Under the pieces are notes generated by a model that searched no databases, was not told where the DNA came from, and worked only from the letters and a program-made list of their open reading frames with translations. From assembly GCF_003501885.1 (NCBI RefSeq), contig NZ_QWFA01000007.1:1-64000 (forward strand): a stretch of 64,000 nucleotides of DNA, written 5' to 3'. This document shows positions 36,414-44,326 of this stretch, in pieces (the stretch's first letter is position 1; each line of letters opens with the position of its first letter). This DNA is from Streptomyces globisporus (GTDB lineage Bacteria; Actinomycetota; Actinomycetes; Streptomycetales; Streptomycetaceae). A program made the translations under genes and the position numbers.

Positions 36414-37763
36414 ATGAGCGCCGCCGACGCGGTGACCGACTCGCTCCAGAACCTGCGTGACCGGTTCGCCGACGTACGGGACGGAAAACCGGCCGACTAC
36501 ATCCCCCAACTGGCCCTGGCCGATCCGAACGCCTTCGGGCTCGCGCTGGTCAGCATGGACGGACACCGCTACAGCGCGGGCGAGGCCGACATCCCCTTCA
36601 CCCTCCAGTCCGTCTCCAAACCGTTCATCTACGCCCTCGCGCTCTCCCTGCTCGGCCTCGACGAGGTGAGCCGCTGGGTGGGCGCCGAGCCGAGCGGCGA
36701 GGCGTTCAACGCCATCAGCCTCGAACCCGACACCGGGCGGCCCGCCAACGCCATGGTCAACGCCGGCGCGATCGTCACCACCGCCCTGATCCCCGACACC
36801 CCCGACGAACCCGCCTTCGACCGGATCCTGCGCTGCCTCGGCCGGTTCGCCGGACGTGAACTGGACGTCGACGAAGAGGTGTTCAGCTCCGAATCGATCA
36901 CCGGGGACCGCAACCGGGCGCTGGCCTACCTGATCCGCTCCACCGGCACCATGCCCGTCGACCCGGTCCTCGCCGTCGACCGCTACTTCCGCCAGTGCGC
37001 GATCCGCGTCACCGCGATCGACCTCGCCACGATGGCCGCGACGCTCGCCTACGGCGGCGTGAACCCGGTCACCGGCGAGGAGGTCGTCTCCGCCGAGGTC
37101 GCCGCCCGGGTCCTCGCCGTCATGGCGACCTGCGGCATGTACGACGGCTCCGGCGACTGGTTGCTGCGCGTCGGGCTGCCCGCCAAGAGCGGGGTGTCCG
37201 GCGGTCTCATCGCGGTGGGGCCCGCCCGCTTCGGGGTCGCCACGTACAGCCCGCCGCTGGACGCCACCGGCGGCTCGGTGCGCGGCCACGCCGCGCTGGA
37301 GACGATGTCGCAGCGCTACGGTCTCCACCTCATGCTCAACCCCGCGCTTCCGGGCTCCACCGTCACCCTCGTCACGACCGCGGACGATCTGCCGTCGGCG
37401 CCTTCCGCCGAGCACGAACGGGTCCTCCACGAACAGGTCGGCGTCGTCGTCGCCCAGGGGTCCATCGACTTCACGGCCGCCGAACGCGTGCTGTACGCCC
37501 TGGACGAGTCGGGGCCGAACGGCGGCTCCGTGGTGCTCGACCTGCACGACGTCACCGCCGTCGACTCCGTGGCCCTGGCCATGCTGCACACCGGCCTCGC
37601 GCGGCTCCTGTCCGACGGGCGGCGCGCGGCCGTCGTCGATCCGCGCGACCTGCTGGGCCCGCCCGACGTCCTGCGGAACGGGACCGGCCAGGACCTGCCG
37701 CGCTACGCCACCCGTGAGGATGCCGTCGAAGGCTGCGCGCAGGCCATGGCCGGGGGGAGCTGA
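36414..37763 (+). CDS. glsA: Glutaminase A fused to a STAS domain
   Basis: This is a 449-residue enzyme that hydrolyses L-glutamine to glutamate and ammonia. It starts at ATG 36414. The serine-dependent glutaminase domain (~1-310) has the beta-lactamase-like SVSK motif (Ser66, Lys69), NPSNAMVNAGAIV-type active-site segment (here PANAMVNAGAIVTT), and VGLPAKSGVSGG. Residues ~335-449 form a STAS domain (FTAAERVLYALDESG, LDLHDVTAVDSVALAML), as in anti-anti-sigma factors and sulfate transporters. Fusion of glutaminase with STAS is known in actinomycetes; the STAS part may tie the enzyme to a kinase or nucleotide signal. It is convergent with the endonuclease gene, 7 bp apart. Confidence 0.95.
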   Translation: MSAADAVTDSLQNLRDRFADVRDGKPADYIPQLALADPNAFGLALVSMDGHRYSAGEADIPFTLQSVSKPFIYALALSLLGLDEVSRWVGAEPSGEAFNAISLEPDTGRPANAMVNAGAIVTTALIPDTPDEPAFDRILRCLGRFAGRELDVDEEVFSSESITGDRNRALAYLIRSTGTMPVDPVLAVDRYFRQCAIRVTAIDLATMAATLAYGGVNPVTGEEVVSAEVAARVLAVMATCGMYDGSGDWLLRVGLPAKSGVSGGLIAVGPARFGVATYSPPLDATGGSVRGHAALETMSQRYGLHLMLNPALPGSTVTLVTTADDLPSAPSAEHERVLHEQVGVVVAQGSIDFTAAERVLYALDESGPNGGSVVLDLHDVTAVDSVALAMLHTGLARLLSDGRRAAVVDPRDLLGPPDVLRNGTGQDLPRYATREDAVEGCAQAMAGGS

Positions 37764-37770
37764 GCAGGGA

Positions 37771-38589
37771 CTACCAGATGGCGCCGACCCACTCGGGGTG
37801 GTCGATGAACGGGTTCCGGTTGTGCTGGAACTGCTCGAATATGACGTCGTTGCGGCGCTTCTCGAAGGTGTCCGGCGGGTCCTCCTGGCTCCACTCCTTC
37901 AGGACGGACAGCTTGCCCATCTTCGGCGCGGACCCGTTGTTCACCTGGTCGTTGGGTTCGAGGTCGGCGAAGGAGTCGTTGCCCTCGTAGCGCACGGCCA
38001 TGTAGAGGATCATGCGGGCGACGTCGCCCTTGACCTCGTCGCGCGGCTCGAAGGAGTCGCCGTCGGTGAAGTTCCCCGGGGCGTCGCCCAGTTCGCTGCC
38101 GCCGTTGTCGAAGTCCTTGTTGCCCCGGGTGGAGTTGACCTGGACGTCCTCGGGCCGCAGGTGGTGGATGTCGGTGCCCGGACCCGTCGACGTTCCGAAG
38201 TCGCCGTGCGACTTGGCCCAGACGTGCTCCCGGTTCCACTGGCCCGAGCCCCCGCCGTTGTCGTTCTTCGACTGGGAGCGCCCGGTGTACAGCAGGACGA
38301 CGTTGGAGGAGTTGGCGGGATCCTCGTCGGTCGCCTTGAGGGCGTCCCACACCTGGCTGTAGGAGAGCTTGGTCTGGTCGCTGATGATCGTGTGCAGGGC
38401 GGCTTTCAGTTCGGCGCCGGTCTTGCCGAGGGCGTCCTGGTAGTAGGTGTCGTCGAGGGCGGCGGCGGTCGCGGTGTACCGGCCGGGCGAGGCGTCCGCG
38501 GGGGCCGCGGCCGCGGTGCCGGCGAGTACGGTGACGGTGGCCACCGCGGCCAGCAGTGGACGCGCGTAGAACGAGTGGCGACGGGACAT
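37771..38589 (-). CDS. Secreted endonuclease I family nuclease
   Basis: This is a 272-residue exported nuclease starting at ATG 38589. The signal peptide spans ~1-34 (MSRRHSFYARPLLAAVATVT...ADA). The endonuclease I (EndA/NucM/Vvn) signature is QWNREHVWAKSHG, with the catalytic His and metal-binding residues, followed by TDIHHLRPEDVQVNS and ARMILYMAVRYEG. Such enzymes degrade extracellular DNA and sometimes RNA. It has no disulfide-rich region. It is convergent with glsA. Confidence 0.93.
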   Translation of the reverse strand: MSRRHSFYARPLLAAVATVTVLAGTAAAAPADASPGRYTATAAALDDTYYQDALGKTGAELKAALHTIISDQTKLSYSQVWDALKATDEDPANSSNVVLLYTGRSQSKNDNGGGSGQWNREHVWAKSHGDFGTSTGPGTDIHHLRPEDVQVNSTRGNKDFDNGGSELGDAPGNFTDGDSFEPRDEVKGDVARMILYMAVRYEGNDSFADLEPNDQVNNGSAPKMGKLSVLKEWSQEDPPDTFEKRRNDVIFEQFQHNRNPFIDHPEWVGAIW

Positions 38590-38752
38590 GTGGGGTGTCC
38601 TCTCCGGAACGCGGGCGTCGCGGCGGGACCCTGGGTGGGGGTGCTCGCGCGGCGGCCGTTCGGTAGGTGGTCAGCCGGGAGCCTTCCACACGCACCGTGG
38701 CCCAGGTGTGAACACTCTGTACCTATCATGTGCAGGTCAAGAATCGTTTCGC

Positions 38753-38790
38753 CGTCGCCCCTCGCGGACGACCGTTCGCGAGGGGCGACG
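38753..38790 (-). terminator. Hairpin terminator of the lysozyme gene
   Basis: A 14 bp perfect stem (38753-38766 with 38777-38790) encloses a 10 nt loop, 8 bp beyond the GH25 gene's stop codon. Confidence 0.75.
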
Positions 38791-38798
38791 ACCCGGTG

Positions 38799-39350
38799 CT
38801 ATCCGGCCGCCCAGTCGCGCAGGGCCCGCACCGAGTCGAAATCGGCCACGTTCCGGTCGAGCGGATCGTCGGTGTACTGGTGGATGCGCCAGTCCGCCTC
38901 GATACGGGGTTTGCCCGCGGAGACGTAGTCGGCGATCCACAGCCCGTCGCCGGCGTAGCTCGTGGTGTCGTGGTTGAGCCAGAACGAGCGGTTGCAGTAC
39001 AGCAGGACCCGGTGGCCCGGCCGCTCCTCCTTCACCGCGCGGATGAACCGGTCCTTGTCCGCGTTGCTCGCCCGCGTCCCGCCACCGGTCTGTTCCCAGT
39101 CGACCGCGAGCAGATCACCCGCCTTCTCGGGGGTCTTGCTCAGGAAGTAGTCGACCTGGTCCGCCACGTTCCCCGGCCAGAGGAAGTGGTAGAAGCCGAC
39201 GACGCACTCGGCGTCCCTGGCCCGCTTCACCTGCGCGTCCATCCGGGGATTGACATAGGTGCGGCCTTCGGTGGACTTGATGAGGACGAAGTCGAGACCG
39301 TCCGTGTCGTAGGAGGGCTGATAGGCACTGACGTCGACGCCGTGGAGCAT
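38799..39350 (-). CDS. GH25 family lysozyme-like protein without signal peptide
   Basis: This is a 183-residue glycoside hydrolase 25 domain that would cleave peptidoglycan MurNAc-GlcNAc links. The start is ATG 39350 (MLHGVDVSAYQPSYD) behind GAGGCGG. GH25 landmarks: GVDVSAYQ (first Asp), FVLIKSTEGRTYVNP, VVGFYHFLW, LLAVDWEQT with catalytic Asp and Glu, and the closing YTDDPLDRNVADFDSV. It has neither a signal peptide nor a wall-binding domain, so export is unclear. The open frame extends upstream but without any signal sequence. Confidence 0.88.
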   Translation of the reverse strand: MLHGVDVSAYQPSYDTDGLDFVLIKSTEGRTYVNPRMDAQVKRARDAECVVGFYHFLWPGNVADQVDYFLSKTPEKAGDLLAVDWEQTGGGTRASNADKDRFIRAVKEERPGHRVLLYCNRSFWLNHDTTSYAGDGLWIADYVSAGKPRIEADWRIHQYTDDPLDRNVADFDSVRALRDWAAG

Positions 39351-39509
39351 GGGCAACCGCCTCGGGAATGTGGGGCAACGATCCCCCTCTCCTGCCCACT
39401 CCCCGGGCCCGCCAAGGGCTGATTCACCCTCCCGGGTAAGGGGCGCGCGCCCATCGGATGCGGCCGGGTCCGCGGAGGGTGAGAATTGCCGCAAGGACGA
39501 GGAGGCGGC

Positions 39510-39722
39510 ATGAGCGAAGAGTCCGAATCCGTATCCGAGGCCCTGGCCGGGCCGGGGGGCGTCACGCCCGACCGGCTTCTGCACACGGGCGCGAGCGACC
39601 GGCCGAGCCCGGAGGACCTGGTGCTGGCCTCCGGGCGGGACCTGACTCCGGAAACCCTGGAATGGGCCCGGCGCAAGCTGGCCGCCGAGGGGCGGTCGGC
39701 CATCGACAAACAACTGCCATGA
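39510..39722 (+). CDS. Small conserved hypothetical protein, 70 aa
   Basis: The ATG at 39510 follows GAGGAGG closely. The product is an acidic soluble protein ending RDLTPETLEWARRKLAAEGR SAIDKQLP, a helical tail that is similar to small Streptomyces proteins of unknown role. Nothing else is recognisable. It is divergent from the lysozyme gene. Confidence 0.7.
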   Translation: MSEESESVSEALAGPGGVTPDRLLHTGASDRPSPEDLVLASGRDLTPETLEWARRKLAAEGRSAIDKQLP

Positions 39723-39852
39723 CACAACCCTCCGGGGCCCGCAGGGGCACCCGGCGGGCGGGCGGGCGGAGCCGTACGCCGAGGTGAACGCGTCCGAGGG
39801 GCCGGGGAGCGTGTGGGGCGCCCCCGGTTCCCTCGGCTAGCCTGAGTCACCT

Positions 39853-41007
39853 ATGAACCGTTTGACGATCCCCCAGGGCACGTTCGATCTCGCCCGCTTC
39901 CCCGAGCACCCGCGCGACCCCTTCCGGGCGTGGGACGCCGCCGACGAATATCTGCTCCGGCAGCTGACAGACGCCGAGGCGGGCCCGGTCGACCTCTCGG
40001 GGACGGTCGCCGTCGTGGGGGACCGGTGGGGGGCCCTCGCCACCGCACTGGCCGCGCACCGGCCCGTCCAGATCAGCGACTCCTACCTGGCCCGGCGCGC
40101 CACCCTCGCCAATCTGGCCCGCAACGGCATCGACCAGGACGCGGTACGGCTGCTGTCCTCGCGCGACACCCCGCCGGACCGGATCGACGTCCTGATCGTC
40201 CGGGTGCCCAAGTCCCTGGCGTTTCTGGAGGACCAGCTCCACCGGATCGCGCCCGCCGTCCACGCCGGCACCGTGATCATCGGCACCGGCATGGTCAAGG
40301 AGATCCATACCTCCACGCTGAAGCTCTTCGAGCGGATCATCGGCCCGACCCGCACCTCCCTCGCCGTCCGCAAGGCACGGCTGATCTTCTGCACCCCGGA
40401 CCCCGGGCTGCCCCGTAAGCCGAGCCCGTGGCCGTACCGCTACGAGCTGCCCGCCGACGTGGGCCCCGTCTCGGGCCTGACCACCGTCAACCACGCCGGG
40501 ATCTTCTGCGCCGACCGCCTCGACATCGGCACCCGCTTCTTCCTGAAGCACCTGCCAACCCGGGGCGGGGACGTCCGGGTCGTCGACCTGGGCTGCGGCA
40601 ACGGCGTCGTCGGGCTCTCCGCCGCCGTCGCCAACCCCGACGCGCACGTCACCTTCGTCGACGAGTCCTACGGGGCGGTCGCCTCCGCCGAGGAGACCTT
40701 CCGGGCCGGGGCGCCGGCCGGCGCGAAGGCCGACTTCCTGGTCGGCGACGGACTCGCCGACCTCGAACCGGGCAGCGTCGACCTGGTGCTGAACAACCCG
40801 CCGTTCCACTCCCACATGGCGACCACCGACGCCACGGCCCGCACGATGTTCGCCGGGGCACGGGCCGCGCTGCGGCAGGGCGGCGAGCTGTGGGTCGTGG
40901 GCAACCGGCACCTCGCATACCACACCCACCTGCGCCGGATCTTCGGCAACTGCACCACCGTCGCGGGCGACCCGAAGTTCGTGGTGCTGCGCGCCGTCAA
41001 GCGCTGA
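39853..41007 (+). CDS. RlmG-like class I methyltransferase (rRNA m2G type)
   Basis: This is a 384-residue two-domain SAM-dependent methyltransferase. The N-terminal half (~1-215) is an inactive Rossmann-like domain (ISDSYLARRATLANLARNGI), the C-terminal half is the catalytic domain with VVDLGCGNGVVGLSAA (motif I) and LVLNNPPFHSH (NPPF motif for base methylation). This fits RlmG/RsmC-type enzymes making 2-methylguanosine in rRNA. It starts at ATG 39853 with no ribosome site; TAGCCT (39838-39843) ends 9 nt before it, suggesting a nearly leaderless transcript. Confidence 0.88.
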   Translation: MNRLTIPQGTFDLARFPEHPRDPFRAWDAADEYLLRQLTDAEAGPVDLSGTVAVVGDRWGALATALAAHRPVQISDSYLARRATLANLARNGIDQDAVRLLSSRDTPPDRIDVLIVRVPKSLAFLEDQLHRIAPAVHAGTVIIGTGMVKEIHTSTLKLFERIIGPTRTSLAVRKARLIFCTPDPGLPRKPSPWPYRYELPADVGPVSGLTTVNHAGIFCADRLDIGTRFFLKHLPTRGGDVRVVDLGCGNGVVGLSAAVANPDAHVTFVDESYGAVASAEETFRAGAPAGAKADFLVGDGLADLEPGSVDLVLNNPPFHSHMATTDATARTMFAGARAALRQGGELWVVGNRHLAYHTHLRRIFGNCTTVAGDPKFVVLRAVKR

Positions 41008-41041
41008 CGACGAACCCCGCGCCCCGGCCCTTCCAGATTCT

Positions 41042-41055
41042 TGCAACAGGTTCTA
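41042..41055 (+). promoter_or_regulatory. KstR-type operator before the acyl-CoA dehydrogenase gene
   Basis: TGCAACAGGTTCTA matches the 14 bp KstR consensus TNNAACNNGTTNNA at every fixed position. It lies 52 bp before the GTG start of the FadE26-like gene. KstR is the TetR-family repressor of cholesterol/steroid catabolism in mycobacteria and rhodococci. A TACTGT at 41054-41059 next to it could be the -10. No kstR gene is seen in this window. Confidence 0.6.
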
Positions 41056-41107
41056 CTGTGTGCGCCGCCGCACACGGACGACGCCGACGCGAGACTCTGG
41101 AGGGGCC

Positions 41108-42286
41108 GTGCACCTCGAATACACGCCTGAGCAGCAGCGGTTGCGTACCGAACTGCGTACGTACTTCGCGGCCCTGGTCCCCGACAACGCCTACGCGCGC
41201 TACGCGGAGCCCGCCGCCCAGAAACGCTTCTACCGTGACACGGTCCGCAGGCTCGGCGCCGACGGCTGGCTCGGGGTCGGCTGGCCGAAGGAGTACGGCG
41301 GCCGGGGGCTGACCCCGATGGAACAGTTCATCTTCTTCGACGAGGCCGCCCAGGCCGGCGTACCGCTGCCCCTGATGGCCCTGAACACCGTCGGCCCGAC
41401 GATCATGCAGTACGGCACCGACGAGCAGAAGGCCCACTTCCTGCCCGGAATCCTGGCCGGGGAGATCGACTTCGCGATCGGCTACAGCGAACCGGACGCG
41501 GGCACCGACCTCGCCGCCCTGAAGACGCGGGCGGTCCGCGAGGGCGACACCTACATCGTCGACGGCCAGAAGATCTGGACGACCAACGGCGACACCGCCG
41601 ACTGGGTCTGGCTCGCCGTGCGCACCGACCCCGACGCCCCGCCGCACAAGGGCATCACCATGCTCCTCGTCCCCACGAGCGACCCCGGCTACTCCTGCAC
41701 CCTGATCAACACCCTCGCCTCGCACGACACGACCGCCAGCTACTACGAGAACATCCGGGTCCCCGTCGCCCGCCGCGTCGGCGAGGAGAACAAGGGCTGG
41801 CGGCTCATCACCAACCAGCTCAACCACGAACGCGTCACCCTCGCCGCCCACGGCACGATGGCGGTCCGCGCCCTGCACAACGTGCAGCGCTGGGCCGCCG
41901 ACACCAAGCTCGCCGACGGCCGGCGGGTCATCGACCTCGGCTGGGTCCGCGCCCTGCTCGCCCGCACCCACACCCGCCTCGACGCGATGAAACTCCTCAA
42001 CTGGCAGATGGTCACCGCCCTCCAGGGCGGCACCCTCACCCCGCAGGACGCCTCGGCGGTCAAGGTCTACGGCTCCGAGGCCCGACGGGACGCGTACGCC
42101 TGGCTGATGGAGATCGTCGGCTCCGCGGGCACCCTGAAGGAGGGCTCGGCCGGCGCGGTCCTCCACGGCGAACTGGAACGCGGCTACCGCTCGGCCGTGA
42201 TCTTCACCTTCGGCGGCGGCAACAACGAGATCCAGCGCGAGATCATCGCGTGGATCGGACTGGGGATGCCGCGCGTGCGGCGGTGA
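41108..42286 (+). CDS. Acyl-CoA dehydrogenase, FadE26-like
   Basis: This is a 392-residue flavoprotein. The GTG at 41108 follows GGAGGGG. Sequence features: YTPEQQRLRTELRTYF, WPKEYGGRG, AIGYSEPDAGTDLAALKTRA, GQKIWTT, and NQLNHERVTLA. By recall the text runs close to mycobacterial FadE26 (the ChsE4 partner in cholesterol side-chain degradation), which works as an alpha2beta2 heterotetramer with FadE27. No FadE27-like partner is next to it, so the partner is elsewhere or the enzyme acts otherwise. The KstR-type box supports a link with steroid or related branched acyl-CoA breakdown, but substrate is not proven. Confidence 0.85.
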   Translation: MHLEYTPEQQRLRTELRTYFAALVPDNAYARYAEPAAQKRFYRDTVRRLGADGWLGVGWPKEYGGRGLTPMEQFIFFDEAAQAGVPLPLMALNTVGPTIMQYGTDEQKAHFLPGILAGEIDFAIGYSEPDAGTDLAALKTRAVREGDTYIVDGQKIWTTNGDTADWVWLAVRTDPDAPPHKGITMLLVPTSDPGYSCTLINTLASHDTTASYYENIRVPVARRVGEENKGWRLITNQLNHERVTLAAHGTMAVRALHNVQRWAADTKLADGRRVIDLGWVRALLARTHTRLDAMKLLNWQMVTALQGGTLTPQDASAVKVYGSEARRDAYAWLMEIVGSAGTLKEGSAGAVLHGELERGYRSAVIFTFGGGNNEIQREIIAWIGLGMPRVRR

Positions 42287-42347
42287 TGCCCCGTCACACG
42301 GCCCTCCGGCGCGGGAAAGTGCTGCCGGGACAGCCGGATGGCCGGGA

Positions 42348-43466
42348 TCAGCCTTCCGGCCCGTCGGCACTCCAGACGTGGAGGACGTCACGGGACGGGG
42401 ACAGCGTCGACCAGAAGCCGCCGCCCAGTGCGGTCGGATCGCAGGAGACCGGTGAGGGGTAGGCGACCGGCACGAAGCCGTGTGCCGCCGTGGTGTCGAC
42501 CAGCCAGTGCCGGTACTGCCCGCAGTCCTCGTCGCTCTCGGTGGTCGAGGCGATCAGGGTCGTCTCGTCGAGGAAGCCGCCGGCCCAGTCCCAGCAGACG
42601 GGCAGTTCGTCCTCGTCGGCGGGGGCTTCCGGGTGCCGGGGTATCGCCGCGTCGGCGTTCCAGTCGAGCGCCTCGACGACGACGCCACGGGAGTCCCGTA
42701 CGGCGAGGGAGTTTTGGTCGTGGGAGACGGTCATGAGCCGGTCACCCGACGGGCTGAGGCTCAGGAGACACAGATCGCCGTCCAGGCGGTCCACGGTCAG
42801 CTCCTTCCCGTCCCATCGGCCCCATCGCAGCGGTGCACCGTCCTGGCCCTCGCCGATGCTCAGCCCCATCTGTGCGGGATCGGTCGGATGGGGAAGGTGA
42901 GCGCTTCCGGCCGCCACCGCTTCGGCGTCGGCCCGCGCGAGCACCCGACCGTCCTCGGCGTCGATGACCAGCCACTCGTCCGCCGTGTCCAAGCTCAGCT
43001 CACCCTCGGGCAACGGGCCGCGTACGTGCGCCCAGACGAGCCTGCCGTCCGCCGAGAACCCGACCGAGCCGCTCTCGGGGTAGCGATGGTCCCGCCGGTC
43101 CGCGTATGCCTCGTACGCCTCGTGGATCTCCTCGCAGCCGCCGGACCAGCATCCGTGGCGGACCTCCCAGAGCATCGCGCCCGACGCGTCCACCGCGCGC
43201 ACGGCATGCACCCCGGCGAAGACGGCCCACGTCGCGTCCGGCGCCACCTCGCACGTGCCACGGCGCCGCGGCCACGGAGCGGGGAAACGGACGCTCGCCC
43301 CGGCACGGGCGGCGAAGGCGTCGTCCAGGGGCTGGGCCACGATCGCGTCGTCGCTCCGCTGGACGAGCAGCCGGCGCCCCGGCAGCCCCGTGATCTCCGG
43401 GGGGCCGGCCTGGGACGAGGGCAGGGGAGCGGGGACGGTGGCACGGAGCCGAGCACGGACGGACAA
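42348..43466 (-). CDS. Propeller-like (WD40-type) conserved protein
   Basis: This is a 372-residue protein, most probably starting at TTG 43466 (SVRARLRATVPAPLPS) behind GGGAG. The open frame reaches further up to 43682, but that part is basic and would overlap the next gene. Blade-like units are visible (CEVAPDATWAVFAGVHAVRAVDASG; SVGFSADGRLVWAHVRG; LSLSPSGDRLMTVSHDQNSL). It has no signal peptide or membrane helix and probably serves in protein interaction. Function unknown. The start choice is uncertain. Confidence 0.7.
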   Translation of the reverse strand: MSVRARLRATVPAPLPSSQAGPPEITGLPGRRLLVQRSDDAIVAQPLDDAFAARAGASVRFPAPWPRRRGTCEVAPDATWAVFAGVHAVRAVDASGAMLWEVRHGCWSGGCEEIHEAYEAYADRRDHRYPESGSVGFSADGRLVWAHVRGPLPEGELSLDTADEWLVIDAEDGRVLARADAEAVAAGSAHLPHPTDPAQMGLSIGEGQDGAPLRWGRWDGKELTVDRLDGDLCLLSLSPSGDRLMTVSHDQNSLAVRDSRGVVVEALDWNADAAIPRHPEAPADEDELPVCWDWAGGFLDETTLIASTTESDEDCGQYRHWLVDTTAAHGFVPVAYPSPVSCDPTALGGGFWSTLSPSRDVLHVWSADGPEG

Positions 43467-43588
43467 GCGAATCTCCCGGGGCAGGCGAACTCCGGGAAGA
43501 GTACGACGGGCTTCCGCGCTGCGACCGCTCGCGGTCCTGGTTAGCGTGAGCCGTGGGGGACGTACGTCGACAGTGAAGGAGCCCCGCG

Positions 43589-44266
43589 ATGCCCTCAGCA
43601 CCGCATCCGGCCGGCGGCGACCTGGGCCGGCGCATCTCGGCACGCCGCCTGCAACTAGGTCTGTCCCGCCAGGACGTAGCACTGCGGGCGGGCGCCGCGC
43701 CCGGCTACATCGAGTACGTGGAGGAGCAGTCCGCCACCCCGGGCGTCGGCTTCCTGCTCCGGCTGGCCGACGCGCTGGAGACCACGGTGCTGGAACTGAC
43801 GGGCGGAGCGGTCGACCTGCCGCGTGGCGCGGGCCGGGGCGCCCGGCGCGCCCGGATGGCTGAACTGGACGAAGCGATGTGCTGGACGCTGCTGGGCGAC
43901 CACGGGGTGGGGCGGGTGGCCCTGGCCCTCGCGGACGGGCCGGTCGTCCTGCCGGTGAACTACCAGGTGAGCGACGGCGAGGTGGTGTTCAGCACGGCGG
44001 AGGACTCCCCGCTGTCCACCGCCGACGACACAGAAATCGCCTTCGAGGCCGACCATATCGACGACGCCTTCAGCAAGGGATGGAGCGTCCTGCTTGTCGG
44101 AACCGTGCACGCCGTCACCGACGAGGAGGCCGCGCGGCAGCTGAGGGAGGCCGCGTACTCGACACCCTGGGCCGGTGCCGAGCGCGAACACGTCATGGTC
44201 CTCGCGCCCCGGCGGATCACCGGGCGCAAGATCGTCGTCCCCGACGCCCCGGGCGAGCCCGACTGA
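43589..44266 (+). CDS. XRE-type HTH fused to a pyridoxamine 5'-phosphate oxidase-like flavin domain
   Basis: This is a 225-residue protein starting at ATG 43589 behind AAGGAG. Residues ~12-68 form a Cro/C1-type helix-turn-helix (LGRRISARRLQLGLSRQDVA, ALRAGAAPGYIEYVEEQ). Residues ~88-215 form a split-barrel domain (LGDHGVGRVALALADGPVVL PVNY) that binds FMN or F420 in relatives such as Rv-type flavin reductases. Single-domain versions of the barrel are abundant in the DosR/hypoxia regulons, and the convergent neighbour is an Acg-like nitroreductase. It may be a redox-sensing regulator; the effector is unknown. Confidence 0.88.
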   Translation: MPSAPHPAGGDLGRRISARRLQLGLSRQDVALRAGAAPGYIEYVEEQSATPGVGFLLRLADALETTVLELTGGAVDLPRGAGRGARRARMAELDEAMCWTLLGDHGVGRVALALADGPVVLPVNYQVSDGEVVFSTAEDSPLSTADDTEIAFEADHIDDAFSKGWSVLLVGTVHAVTDEEAARQLREAAYSTPWAGAEREHVMVLAPRRITGRKIVVPDAPGEPD

Positions 44267-44326
44267 AGCCGCAGGGCGCATCCGGTTCCTCCAGCAGATG
44301 GGACGGGCCCGCAGGACGCGGCCGTC

